In this document: in pieces, positions 27,750 to 36,257 of the stretch
Numbering within the stretch: the stretch's first letter is position 1
How the letters are laid out: every line of letters starts with the position of its first letter
DNA from: Alkalinema sp. CACIAM 70d
GTDB lineage: Bacteria > Cyanobacteriota > Cyanobacteriia > Leptolyngbyales > Leptolyngbyaceae
DNA: 64,000 bases
Direction of reading: 5' to 3'
Assembly (NCBI GenBank): GCA_002148405.1
Contig: MUGG01000098.1
Location: 248,001-312,000, forward strand
Notes under the pieces: generated by a model
Databases searched by the model: none
What the model saw: the letters and a program-made list of their open reading frames with translations, nothing else
Told to the model about the DNA's origin: nothing
Program-made: the position numbers and the translations under genes

Positions 27750-29576
27750 ATGGCAGCGCAAACCGGTGTGACTTCAAAATCTACCCCACCCCGATCGAAC
27801 TCCCCTCGATCGGATAATGACTGGCGGCTTTTTCTACAATTACTGCCCTACGCCAAGCGCTATCGTAAGTTGTTGAGTGTGGCAGTGGTGCTTTTGGTTC
27901 CCAGCGCGCTCGCCCGTGCCATTCAACCGATCGTCATTGGGCAAGCCATTTCACTACTCCGCCAGGAAGATTCGACTTGGCAGTTTTTACGGACTTGGGA
28001 TCTTTCAACGGGGCTGAATTTTTTGGCGGGGCTGCTGTTGGTGACGATCGTGGGTCGGCTGGTGTTTGACGCAACCCAAGGATATTTGGTACAAAAGGCC
28101 GGACAACGGATGACGGCAGATATTCGCTATGACCTTTTTACCCATGTGACATCGTTAGCCGTTCGCTTTTTTGATCGTACCCCCGTCGGCAAGTTGATTA
28201 CTCGCCTCACCAGTGATGTCGAAGCCCTGGGAGAAGTGTTCTCTACAGGTGCGATTGGGATTATTGGTGACTTTATTTTAATGCTGACGATCATGGTGTT
28301 AATGTTCACCAAACAATGGCAGCTAGCGACGTTATTAGTGTTAATCCTGGTTCCAACTTCGCTGCTGATTGTCTATTTGCAAAAGCAATATCGTACTTCC
28401 AACTATGCCGCACGGGAAGAACTGTCCAGCTTAAATGCGATGCTACAAGAGAATATTCTAGGCGTTGGCGTGGTTCAACTGTTTCGGCGGGAACAAGTCA
28501 ACAGTCAGATGTTTAATCAGACCAATCAGAGTTATATTCGAGAAGTCGATCGTACGATTTTCTATGATTCTGCGGTATCTGCCACCTTGGAATGGGTATC
28601 ACTGATCGCGATCGCAGGAGTATTGGCGATCGGTGGAAAATTTGTTAACGATGGTAATCTCGGGTTCGGGACGTTATCAGCCTTTATCCTATTTGCCCAA
28701 ACGTTGTTTGATCCATTGCGGCAGTTTGCAGAAAAATTCACGGCGATTCAGGCAGGATTTACTGCCGTTGAACGGATCAATGATGTGCTAAATGAACCGA
28801 TCGAAATTAAGGATCGCGTCCAACATTTTCAACAAATTAACCATGGAGTTGGAGAAATCCGGTTTGAAAACGTTTCCTTTGGCTACAAACCTGGGGAATA
28901 CGTGCTGCACAACCTTGATTTCACGATTCGACCGGGTGAAAAAGTCGCCCTCGTTGGCCCCACCGGAGCGGGCAAAAGTTCTATCATTCGTCTTCTAAGC
29001 CGCCTGTATGACCCCCAGGAAGGCCAGATTTTGCTGGATGGGGTAGACATTCGAGATTTGCCCCAAGCGGAACTGCGCCGCCGCATTGGCATTATTTTGC
29101 AGGATGGTTTCATTTTTGCGGGAGATGTGAAAGGAAATATTACCCTCGGTGAACAATATTCCATGGCAGAGATCCAAACGGCTGCCGAGAGAACCAACGT
29201 GTCCCAACTGATTGAACAGTTACCCCAGGGCTACAACACCCAATTGCGAGAACGGGGCACCAATCTGTCCGGAGGCCAGAAACAGTTAATCGCCTTTGCT
29301 CGGGCTGCCATTCGCGATCCTAAAATTCTAGTCTTGGATGAGGCAACGTCCAGCTTGGATGTGGGTACCGAAGCGCTGATTCAGGATGCCTTAGAACGAA
29401 TGCTAGAAAACCGTACTGCGATTATTATTGCTCACCGTCTTTCTACCATTCGTAACGTCGATCGTATTCTGGTTCTCAAGCGGGGGGAATTAGTTGAAAG
29501 CGGTAGTCATGATGCCTTGTTAGCTCAGGATGGCTTATACGCCAGTCTCTATAAATTGCAAATGCTGGATCTCTAG
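27750..29576 (+). CDS. ABC exporter half-transporter (permease fused to ATPase)
   Basis: A 608-residue type IV ABC exporter. Residues 30 to about 340 are the transmembrane domain with six helices, including LSVAVVLLVPSALA and FILMLTIMVLMF. The nucleotide-binding domain follows: Walker A GPTGAGKSS at 403-411, Q-loop in IILQDGFIF, signature LSGGQ at 506-510, Walker B ILVLDEATSSLD and the H-loop His in IIAHRLSTI. It should act as a homodimer or with another half. Similar proteins export lipids, peptides or drugs, and the substrate here is unknown. Confidence 0.93.
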   Translation: MAAQTGVTSKSTPPRSNSPRSDNDWRLFLQLLPYAKRYRKLLSVAVVLLVPSALARAIQPIVIGQAISLLRQEDSTWQFLRTWDLSTGLNFLAGLLLVTIVGRLVFDATQGYLVQKAGQRMTADIRYDLFTHVTSLAVRFFDRTPVGKLITRLTSDVEALGEVFSTGAIGIIGDFILMLTIMVLMFTKQWQLATLLVLILVPTSLLIVYLQKQYRTSNYAAREELSSLNAMLQENILGVGVVQLFRREQVNSQMFNQTNQSYIREVDRTIFYDSAVSATLEWVSLIAIAGVLAIGGKFVNDGNLGFGTLSAFILFAQTLFDPLRQFAEKFTAIQAGFTAVERINDVLNEPIEIKDRVQHFQQINHGVGEIRFENVSFGYKPGEYVLHNLDFTIRPGEKVALVGPTGAGKSSIIRLLSRLYDPQEGQILLDGVDIRDLPQAELRRRIGIILQDGFIFAGDVKGNITLGEQYSMAEIQTAAERTNVSQLIEQLPQGYNTQLRERGTNLSGGQKQLIAFARAAIRDPKILVLDEATSSLDVGTEALIQDALERMLENRTAIIIAHRLSTIRNVDRILVLKRGELVESGSHDALLAQDGLYASLYKLQMLDL

Positions 29577-29606
29577 TGGCAGCATAGTGGTTTCTACAGA
29601 ATTAGT

Positions 29607-29643
29607 TTAGTGGTTGAGATTATGTTGAATTCTCAATCACTAA
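29607..29643. terminator. Probable bidirectional hairpin between convergent genes
   Basis: A 13-bp stem with one G-T pair (29607-29619 with 29631-29643) and an 11-base loop sits between the ABC transporter stop and the stop of the convergent SAM hydrolase gene. The right arm runs into the latter's last codons. No strong T-run follows on either strand. Confidence 0.5.
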
Positions 29644-30415
29644 TCTGTAGTTTGATCGTATCTCCTACCCTAGCTTTTAGCTGTACTTGGGCATTACCAC
29701 GGTTGATCGCTAACTCTAAATATCCGTGACTGCCGACCAGCCCGATCGCGTTGCCCCTTGTTACATCAGCATAGGTGAATTGTCCGAGATAGGACGTTTG
29801 CTGGAATTGCAATTGCCAGGGCCTGCCTTGAACTAACGAGGCGGGAAAATTAGTAATCAGATTGCCAAAGTGATCGATCGCTTGAATGCAACCATGGTAG
29901 GTTTCGTGAGTTAGTTGCTTGAACGGAAATTGGAGTTGCACCAAGCTAGTAGGATCGATCAGGGTTCCCAAGGCCGAGATCGGGACACCCTGAGCCAGAT
30001 GGGCGGCAACGGGGGCAAAAATATCGCGCCCATGGAACGTGGCACTGGGACTAGCCGATCTCCAGTAGTCAGCATTGGTGAGTTCTACCGCCTCAACGAT
30101 CGAGTCCTGAGCCAAGATCCCACTGAGTAGCCCATTATCTGGAGCAACAAAGTACGCATTGAGAGTCTGCACCGCGATCGCCCGTCGCTGACTGCCCACA
30201 CCGGGATCCACGATCGCCACATGTACTGTTCCCTGAGGGAAGTAGGGATAGGCCATCAACCCCTGAAACCGAGCCGCTGCAACATCCTGAGGCGGGATGC
30301 CATGGGTCAGATCAACGATCGTGGCGGTGGGCAGAATTCCGAGTATCACGCCTTTCAAAATGCCAATGTAGCTATCTTGGATGCCAAAATCACTCAGCAA
30401 GGTTAAAAGCTGCAT
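29633..30415 (-). CDS. SAM hydroxide adenosyltransferase / SAM hydrolase (DUF62)
   Basis: A 260-residue protein of the DUF62 family, related to fluorinase and chlorinase but normally hydrolysing S-adenosylmethionine to adenosine and methionine. Conserved blocks are LTLLSDFGIQDSYIGILKG (substrate Asp), IVDLTHGIPPQDV, VHVAIVDPGVGS, the FVAPDNGLLSG loop, and TFHGRDIFAPVAAHLA with the Arg-Asp-His triad that activates water. The C-terminal barrel has IDHFGNLITNFP. The Arg-Asp-His features point to the hydrolase rather than a halogenase. The physiological role is unclear. Confidence 0.9.
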   Translation of the reverse strand: MQLLTLLSDFGIQDSYIGILKGVILGILPTATIVDLTHGIPPQDVAAARFQGLMAYPYFPQGTVHVAIVDPGVGSQRRAIAVQTLNAYFVAPDNGLLSGILAQDSIVEAVELTNADYWRSASPSATFHGRDIFAPVAAHLAQGVPISALGTLIDPTSLVQLQFPFKQLTHETYHGCIQAIDHFGNLITNFPASLVQGRPWQLQFQQTSYLGQFTYADVTRGNAIGLVGSHGYLELAINRGNAQVQLKARVGDTIKLQISD

Positions 30416-30590
30416 AAAATAACGTAAATTTTAGTATCGAATAATACCGTTTTAATCTTCTGTGTTACGCTAGTAGCTGGAACCTAGGTGGAAACTTAGC
30501 TGAAAATTTAGTTGACTGTATCCATACAGGTGTCCGAGCAAGTCCACACAAGTCATCTCTGATAATTATTTAAGTCTAGTAGGAGGTTTT

Positions 30591-30746
30591 ATGGTGAATC
30601 AAAATCGTCAGGCTATGGCTCAGGTGAAAGCAGCTCATCGGGAAAATTTACGGCGGAATTTACAGCAACGCATGGAAGCTGCGCGGGTTCGGGGAGATGA
30701 GCAACTTCTGAAACTGCTGGAGATGGAAGCTAGCTATCTCAAGTAA
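30591..30746 (+). CDS. pirA: 51-residue protein, probable PII-interacting regulator PirA
   Basis: A short gene with an ideal ribosome site (AGGAGG at 30581-30586, five bases before the ATG). It encodes 51 residues, the length of the Synechocystis small protein PirA. PirA binds PII and relieves its activation of N-acetylglutamate kinase, slowing arginine synthesis. The protein is highly charged and helical (QVKAAHRENLRRNLQQRMEAA, then GDEQLLKLLEMEASYLK) and has no membrane segment. An imperfect palindrome CTGTATCCATACAG lies about 70 bp upstream. I did not find a good NtcA site (GTA-N8-TAC). Family assignment is from memory of the length and pattern and is moderately sure. That the gene is real is more certain. 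Confidence 0.7.
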   Translation: MVNQNRQAMAQVKAAHRENLRRNLQQRMEAARVRGDEQLLKLLEMEASYLK

Positions 30747-31233
30747 CTTTGATTAATCTCTGAATTGCAATCCTCAGGCGATCTTAGTGACGCAAAATCT
30801 CAGTGCAGCAACTTTAGCTTTAATGCTTGCGTTTTTTAATGCTTGAGTTGAATGCCTGAGTTTCGATACTTTGCGTCTCTTCAAAGCCTCAGGGTTTGTG
30901 GAAATTCCCAATGTACCTGCACTATCTCCCTACAAGCAGGCATGTTGGGAATTTTGATGTTAAAAAATTTTCCAAAAAATACTTTTCTACTGCAATCGTT
31001 GTGACTTCCCATAGCTGCCCTTGCAGGCTTCTACAGGTAGGCTTCTACGGATATAGTCGTCTACCCGATCGCCCATTGCACCCGATCGTCCATGAGCAGT
31101 GCTAAGATACCCAAGGCTATCGTTACCCTTTCTGTCGGCAACAATACACTGCTAGTTGCGTCATGGCCTTCAGTATGATTCTGTTGGCATGATTTTGCTA
31201 GTAACCTTATCCTCTTTCATGGGCATATCTGGG
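30747..31233. other. Spacer with a long hairpin
   Basis: About 490 bp between the PirA-like gene and the duplicated-domain secreted protein. It contains the hairpin at 30902-30954, described separately. I see no convincing gene here. Confidence 0.55.
30902..30954. other. Long stem-loop, possible RNA element
   Basis: A perfect 10-bp stem (AAATTCCCAA at 30902-30911 with TTGGGAATTT at 30945-30954) continues through two G-T pairs and one A-T pair. It then forms a 5-bp CCTGC/GCAGG stem (30916-30920 with 30936-30940) around a 15-base loop. No T-run follows directly. It could be a terminator for the upstream small gene, part of a small RNA, or a decayed inverted-repeat element. Confidence 0.6.
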
Positions 31234-32232
31234 ATGACTCGTCACTCTTTGTACTCCGGTTCGTTGGCACTGTTGGCGGCTCTGTGCTTGGCTCCCGTTG
31301 CCCAAGCCCAGGACTCTCGGTTCATTGCCCAGGCTGACCCCAGCGAATTGCGTCCCCTTGCGCAGGATACCAGCATTCTAAATGTCCAAGCGGGGCAGAA
31401 ATTGATGAAGGAAGCCAGTGAGGCTTCTGGGGCCAAAAACTACGCGCTAGCAGTGAAGAAGTTACAGGAAGCCCGTCAGGTCTTTAACCAACTCTCCAAT
31501 TTCCATCAAGATCTGGTGGGTAGTTTTTCGGGATTGGACATCCGCATCTCTAATGCCCAACGCACCCGAGCTTTACAGGCGGCGCAACTGCGGGATGAAG
31601 CCACCTATCAACTTGCGATCGCCCACCGTGCGAACAATCAACCGGAATTAGCGGTGCCTCTGCTCGTGCAGGTTCTCCGCAGCCAAAGTCCCACCCGTGA
31701 TATGGGCAAACAAGCCTATGCCCAACTGCTGGAAATTGGCTTTGTCGATTTGCCCTATCCCAGTCCAAAAGAAGGCGAACCTGCTCCCACCGTAACGATC
31801 GGGCCAGGGGCAGGGGTTTTGAGCCTTGCTGGGGGCGATCAAATGATGGCCGATGCGGGCAATGCTGTGACAGCTGGTAACTATTCCTTGGCTCAAACCA
31901 AACTGAAGGAAGCCCGTCAAGCCTTTAACCAACTGTCGAATTTTTACCAAGATCTGGCAAATGTCTTTTCGGGCATTGATACCCCGATCGCCGATAGCAC
32001 CCGCCAAAAAGCGCTCAAAACTGCCCAGAATCGTGACGAAGCCACCTACCAATTGGCGCTCGTTCACCGGGCTCAAAATCAGCCGGAACTGGCCGTACCC
32101 CTGTTGGTGCAAATCGTCCGCAGTCAACAGCCCACCCGCGATCTGGGCCGCAAAGCCTACGCCCAACTGGTGGAGCTGGGATTTGCCGATACGCCCTATC
32201 CCCGCACCACCCAATCCGCCAGCGGGCGCTAA
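31234..32232 (+). CDS. Secreted protein with two copies of an unrecognised helical domain
   Basis: From the ATG at 31234 the product is 332 residues. It begins with a clear signal peptide (hydrophobic GSLALLAALCLAPVAQA, cleavage after AQA). In-frame starts at 31156, 31189 and 31219 would only lengthen the signal region. Two copies of a roughly 110-residue unit follow, at mature residues 50-180 and 205-325. Each has KLKEARQAFNQLSNF, then FSGIDTPI, then RDEATYQLALVHRAQNQPELAVPLLVQ, then GRKAYAQLVELGF. The units are helical and TPR-like, suggesting a periplasmic scaffold. The function is not known. It converges on the Ycf46 gene with an 17-bp gap. Confidence 0.75.
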   Translation: MTRHSLYSGSLALLAALCLAPVAQAQDSRFIAQADPSELRPLAQDTSILNVQAGQKLMKEASEASGAKNYALAVKKLQEARQVFNQLSNFHQDLVGSFSGLDIRISNAQRTRALQAAQLRDEATYQLAIAHRANNQPELAVPLLVQVLRSQSPTRDMGKQAYAQLLEIGFVDLPYPSPKEGEPAPTVTIGPGAGVLSLAGGDQMMADAGNAVTAGNYSLAQTKLKEARQAFNQLSNFYQDLANVFSGIDTPIADSTRQKALKTAQNRDEATYQLALVHRAQNQPELAVPLLVQIVRSQQPTRDLGRKAYAQLVELGFADTPYPRTTQSASGR

Positions 32233-32249
32233 ACTCGCGATCGCTTACC

Positions 32250-33815
32250 CTAACGAACGCTGACAAATCGTTCCCGCGCGATCGTGCGCAGCCGATTGAC
32301 ATCCTCTCGCCGAGACACCGACAAAGGAACCGTACTTTTAACGGATTCCACAATCAGCTCCGTCCGTAGGGGTTGGTTGAGGTAGAGGGCTTTGTACAAG
32401 GCTGTGACGATCGCCTGTTCGATTTCAGCACCACTAAAGCCATCGGTAGCGGCGACGAGGGCATTGAAGTCAAACTGAGCCGGATCTTGCTTCCGTCGAA
32501 CCAGGTGCAGTTGCAGAATCGTGGCTCGCTCCTGGGCATCGGGCAAATCGACGAAGAAGATCTCGTCAAACCGACCTTTTCGCAGTAGTTCCGGCGGAAT
32601 TTTCGACAAGTCATTGGCCGTTGCGATGACAAACACTTCCTGGGATTTTTCCTGCATCCAGGTGAGGAACGAGCCAAACATGCGCTGGCTTAAACCGCCG
32701 TCGGAATCGCTGTTGGAGGTGCCAAAGCTTTTTTCGATTTCGTCAATCCAGAGGACGGCTGGAGCCATGGATTCCGCTAGGCTCAGAGCGTTACGGAAGT
32801 TTTTTTCGGATTCGCCGACATATTTGTCATAGAGGCGGCCTGCATCCAGCTTGAGCAAGGGCATTTTCCAGGCTTTGGCGATCGCTTTCGCTGCTAAGGA
32901 TTTACCGCAGCCCTGAATCCCCACAATCAAAATGCCCTTGGGGGGTTGCAGATTCCATTCCCGCGCCTGGGGAGAAAAGCCGACTTTAGCCTGGTTGAGC
33001 CATTGCTTCAGCCCTGCAAATCCGCCCCATTGCAGCGGTGCATGATCGACAGGGAAGTATTCCAGCATACTTTCTTCCCGAATCACTTGGGCTTTGCGGT
33101 TCAGGACACGATCGATATCCTGGACCGTGAGTTTGCCATCTTCCAAGGCGGCGTAGGCAACCACCTTGCGGGTCTGTTGCAGGGTCATGCCGGAGAGCGC
33201 CTGGACTAAGGTTTGGATCTCGTTATCTTGGATTTCAATCTGGACGCGATTTTTGGCCCGCAGCGATCGTACGGTGGCCATGACGGCTTGATGGAGTTCA
33301 TCTCGGGCAGGCAATTTGAGATCGTAGTAAACGGCTTCGTGGGTGACTTCCTGGGGTAGGGTGACGCTATTGCCTGTGAGGATGATGGCCGATCGGGATT
33401 GGGAAAAGGTTTGCACTAATTCCCGAAACTGCCGTGCGACGGTCGCATCTTCTAGGTGAACCGCAAAGTCTTTCAGCCAAAAAATAGCGCTCAGGTTGAG
33501 TTCCTGTATCCGTTTCAGCACTTCCAGGGGTTCGTGGGAATTGTCATAGGCGGCGGGCTGACTGCTGGGGGCACAGTCGTTTTGCCAGCGGTTATCGACT
33601 GAAACGGACGATCGGGTCAGTCCTTGGGTAATGCTCCATTCCATCAGGGTACGGCCCATTTCCTGGGTGGCGGCTTGCAGGAGTCCTTGGACGCGCTCTT
33701 CTTCAACGGTTTCAAAGACAATCAGGGGATGGAAGGACAATATCAGGGTTTGGAGTTCGTGAACCCGAGCCTGCATGGAGGGACAAAGAGTAGGAAGCGC
33801 CATGGGTAGTTTCAA
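32250..33815 (-). CDS. ycf46: AAA ATPase, Ycf46-like
   Basis: A 521-residue AAA protein of the Ycf46 family, present in cyanobacteria and some algal plastid genomes. Residues 1-200 are the family N-terminal domain (LQTLILSFHPLIVFETVEEERV). The AAA module, from about residue 265, has Walker A GIQGCGKS near 300, Walker B AVLWIDEIEKSF, a sensor region VFVIATANDLSKIPPELLRKGRFDEIF with the arginine finger, and the lid helix FSGAEIEQAIVTALY. It is soluble, without the FtsH protease domain. In Synechocystis the homologue has been linked to regulation of inorganic carbon or photosynthesis. That role here is inference. Confidence 0.87.
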   Translation of the reverse strand: MKLPMALPTLCPSMQARVHELQTLILSFHPLIVFETVEEERVQGLLQAATQEMGRTLMEWSITQGLTRSSVSVDNRWQNDCAPSSQPAAYDNSHEPLEVLKRIQELNLSAIFWLKDFAVHLEDATVARQFRELVQTFSQSRSAIILTGNSVTLPQEVTHEAVYYDLKLPARDELHQAVMATVRSLRAKNRVQIEIQDNEIQTLVQALSGMTLQQTRKVVAYAALEDGKLTVQDIDRVLNRKAQVIREESMLEYFPVDHAPLQWGGFAGLKQWLNQAKVGFSPQAREWNLQPPKGILIVGIQGCGKSLAAKAIAKAWKMPLLKLDAGRLYDKYVGESEKNFRNALSLAESMAPAVLWIDEIEKSFGTSNSDSDGGLSQRMFGSFLTWMQEKSQEVFVIATANDLSKIPPELLRKGRFDEIFFVDLPDAQERATILQLHLVRRKQDPAQFDFNALVAATDGFSGAEIEQAIVTALYKALYLNQPLRTELIVESVKSTVPLSVSRREDVNRLRTIARERFVSVR

Positions 33816-34637
33816 GTAATCAGCGTTGCATGAAATTCAGAGGGAATGCCCTGGGAACACCTTACGATCGTTCTCGATCGCCTCAGGAGCGGCTAAACTA
33901 ACGACTAAACTTAGGATTCCCAGCAGGACTACCTTCATCACGGCGAAAGCAAATTACAGATCAGATGCCCGATGGAGGCAGATACCCGATGGAGGCAGGT
34001 AATAGATTGGCCATCCATACTTTGAACTCAAGTCTTGAAACGGTCTTGATTCAGGGAAGCAAGGTTTCTCTCCATCCCCTTCCCATCATTAGCAACTTGC
34101 GAATGCTGCTGTAGCATTTCCTGATAGTTTTTTTAGCATTGATTTTAGTATTTGTTGTGGAGTTGATTACCGAGATAGACTGACGTACAGATAGAGAATT
34201 TTTGAAGTTAATTTACAGAGTTCACTGGGATAGCTGATTGACTTAGTTTTCTCATCTTTCTGAGGCTCTATGTTGAAATCCTGACTTTTGCATTTTGGGC
34301 CTAGCTCCACCTCCGATCGTAGATTGATTAAAACAATGCCTGGTTAACGATCGCGAGTTTTGTAGAAGTCTTGCTAATTGCAAACTTTGTTAAATCCACA
34401 CCATTTCTTAACCAAGGCCGTCCGATTGAGCAGTACAGTGGAAACACAGCCTGTATTACCCATTCATCGTCTAGCCATCTACCCACACAATCACACTTCA
34501 CATAATTCCTTGCTGTACAGTTACTTGCTGCACTACTACTGACTGCACTACTACTGACTGCACTACTACTGACTGCGCAGTGACTGACTGCCCCGTCACT
34601 CACGATCGGCCACATTCACTTTTTTAAGGAGGCGGCA
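33816..34637. other. Divergent spacer with two tandem repeats
   Basis: About 820 bp between the divergent Ycf46 and SSADH genes, so promoters for both lie here. A 17-bp unit (CAGATGCCCGATGGAGG) is duplicated at 33962-33995 with one difference. A 15-bp unit is triplicated at 34528-34572. An opposite-strand frame of 95 codons (34328-34615) is low-complexity serine/alanine created by the repeat and is not a supported gene. Confidence 0.6.
34528..34572 (+). repeat. 15-bp tandem repeat, three perfect copies, upstream of SSADH
   Basis: CTGCACTACTACTGA at 34528-34542, 34543-34557 and 34558-34572 is followed by a related CTGCGCAGTGACTGACTG. The array ends 65 bp before the SSADH ATG, in likely promoter or leader DNA. 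Confidence 0.9.
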
Positions 34638-36002
34638 ATGGGGATCGCCACAGTTAACCCATCCACCGGAGAAATCGTCAAAACCTTTGAACCCATCACG
34701 GCTCAGGAATTAGAAGCCAAACTCAAAAAGGCGGAGCAAGCTTTTCGCCATTACCAGCAAATTCCGATCGCCCAACGCGCCCATTGGCTCCAGCAAGCCG
34801 CCGATCACCTAGAAGCCCGCAAAGAACAGTACGGACGCCTGATGACCGTCGAAATGGGCAAACCGATCAAAGCCGCGATCGCTGAAGTCGAAAAATGTGC
34901 CTGGGTCTGTCGCTTCTATGCCGATCACGCAGAAGCCTTCCTGCAACCCAATCCGATCGCCACCGATGCCACCGAAAGCTACGTTATTTATCAACCCATC
35001 GGGGCGATTTTGGCCGTGATGCCGTGGAACTTTCCCTTTTGGCAGGTCTTTCGGTTTGCGGCTCCAGCCCTGATGGTGGGCAATGTGGGCCTGCTGAAAC
35101 ATGCCTCCAACGTGCCCCAATCCGCCTTAGCGATCGAACAAATTCTGTTAGACGCAGGCTTCCCAGAGGGCGTGTTCCAAACCCTACTGATCGGGGCCGA
35201 TCGGGTCGCTCCCCTAATGGCCGATCCCCGCATTGCCGCCGCCACCTTAACGGGAAGTGAACCCGCAGGCATCAGCCTCGCGATGGCCGCAGGGCAAAAC
35301 CTCAAAAAAGTCGTGCTGGAATTGGGTGGCAGTGATCCCTTTATTGTCATGCCCACCGCCGATTTGGATGCTGCTGCTGCTGCTGCCGTCACCTCCCGCA
35401 TGTTGAATAATGGCCAATCCTGCATTGCTGCTAAACGCTTTATCATCCATGAAGCGATCGCCGATGCCTTCACCCAGAAACTCACTGAAAAGTTTGCTGC
35501 CCTCAAGGTCGGTGACCCGCTTTTGCCTGAAACGGACGTTGGCCCCCTCGCCACGCCGCAGATTTTGCAGGATCTCGATCGCCAAGTGAGGGAAACAGTG
35601 TTGCGCGGTGCAAAGGTGGTTATCGGTGGCCATCCCCTCGATCGACCCGGTGACTTCTATGCACCCACCCTCCTTACCGATATTCCCCATAACAGCCCCG
35701 GTCGCACCGAAGAGTTTTTTGGCCCGGTGGCATTGCTGTTCCGGGTTATGGATTTGGATGGCGCGATCGATCTGGCCAACTCCACCCAATTTGGCTTGGG
35801 GTCGAGTGCTTGGACGAATGACCTGACAGAACAGGCTCACTTTATCCAAGAACTTCAGGCCGGATCAGTGTTTATAAACGGTCTGGTCAAATCCGATCCC
35901 CGCTTACCTTTTGGTGGAATTAAGCGATCGGGCATTGGTCGGGAACTAGGGCGAGAAGGGTTACTAGAATTTGTCAACATCAAAACGATCTGGATCAAAT
36001 AG
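34638..36002 (+). CDS. gabD: Succinate-semialdehyde dehydrogenase
   Basis: A 454-residue aldehyde dehydrogenase that oxidises succinic semialdehyde to succinate. The fold begins with INPxTGE-type IATVNPSTGEIVKTF. The PWNFPFWQ nucleotide-site motif, the catalytic Glu in VLELGGSDPF (near 228) and catalytic Cys262 in NNGQSCIAAKRF are present, as is the C-terminal PFGGIKRSGIGRELG. The length of about 455 fits the Sad/YneI subgroup. The gene has AGGAGG seven bases before the ATG. The 2-oxoglutarate decarboxylase-like gene is 255 bp downstream, the arrangement reported for cyanobacteria that complete the TCA cycle this way. Confidence 0.92.
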   Translation: MGIATVNPSTGEIVKTFEPITAQELEAKLKKAEQAFRHYQQIPIAQRAHWLQQAADHLEARKEQYGRLMTVEMGKPIKAAIAEVEKCAWVCRFYADHAEAFLQPNPIATDATESYVIYQPIGAILAVMPWNFPFWQVFRFAAPALMVGNVGLLKHASNVPQSALAIEQILLDAGFPEGVFQTLLIGADRVAPLMADPRIAAATLTGSEPAGISLAMAAGQNLKKVVLELGGSDPFIVMPTADLDAAAAAAVTSRMLNNGQSCIAAKRFIIHEAIADAFTQKLTEKFAALKVGDPLLPETDVGPLATPQILQDLDRQVRETVLRGAKVVIGGHPLDRPGDFYAPTLLTDIPHNSPGRTEEFFGPVALLFRVMDLDGAIDLANSTQFGLGSSAWTNDLTEQAHFIQELQAGSVFINGLVKSDPRLPFGGIKRSGIGRELGREGLLEFVNIKTIWIK

Positions 36003-36099
36003 TTGCTAGGCCCCGTTCTCTCTGCAAAACCCTATTTTTGCTGTCCTATCTCGTTCTAATCAATTTCTGATAGCCGTTTGCTGATATTAAAAGAATTGA

Positions 36100-36126
36100 A
36101 AAGTCAGCTTGCAGTGAGCTGACTTT
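36100..36126 (+). terminator. Hairpin between SSADH and 2-OGDC genes
   Basis: A perfect 10-bp stem AAAGTCAGCT (36100-36109) with AGCTGACTTT (36117-36126) and a seven-base loop. Only a short T-tract is part of the stem end. It lies 98 bp after the SSADH stop and 130 bp before the next start, so it may terminate or partly attenuate transcription. Confidence 0.55.
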
Positions 36127-36257
36127 GATAGCAGCAAACATAACCTCTTTCGCAACATGTAATTTAATTGATTTAGTAATTGGCTAGTCATTAACTAGCA
36201 ATTGATCTGGTAATAACCCCGTAATTGACTCTATAAGACTACACATCACGATCGGTT

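Noticed and set aside
29633..30415. SAM-dependent fluorinase or chlorinase
   Set aside because: The Arg-Asp-His set (HGRDIFAPVAAH) points to the SAM hydrolase branch, and no halometabolite genes are near.
34328..34615. 95-codon minus-strand frame with repeated Ser/Ala units
   Set aside because: The repeats in the frame simply reflect the 15-bp DNA tandem repeat, which is a multiple of three. There is no ribosome site or domain.
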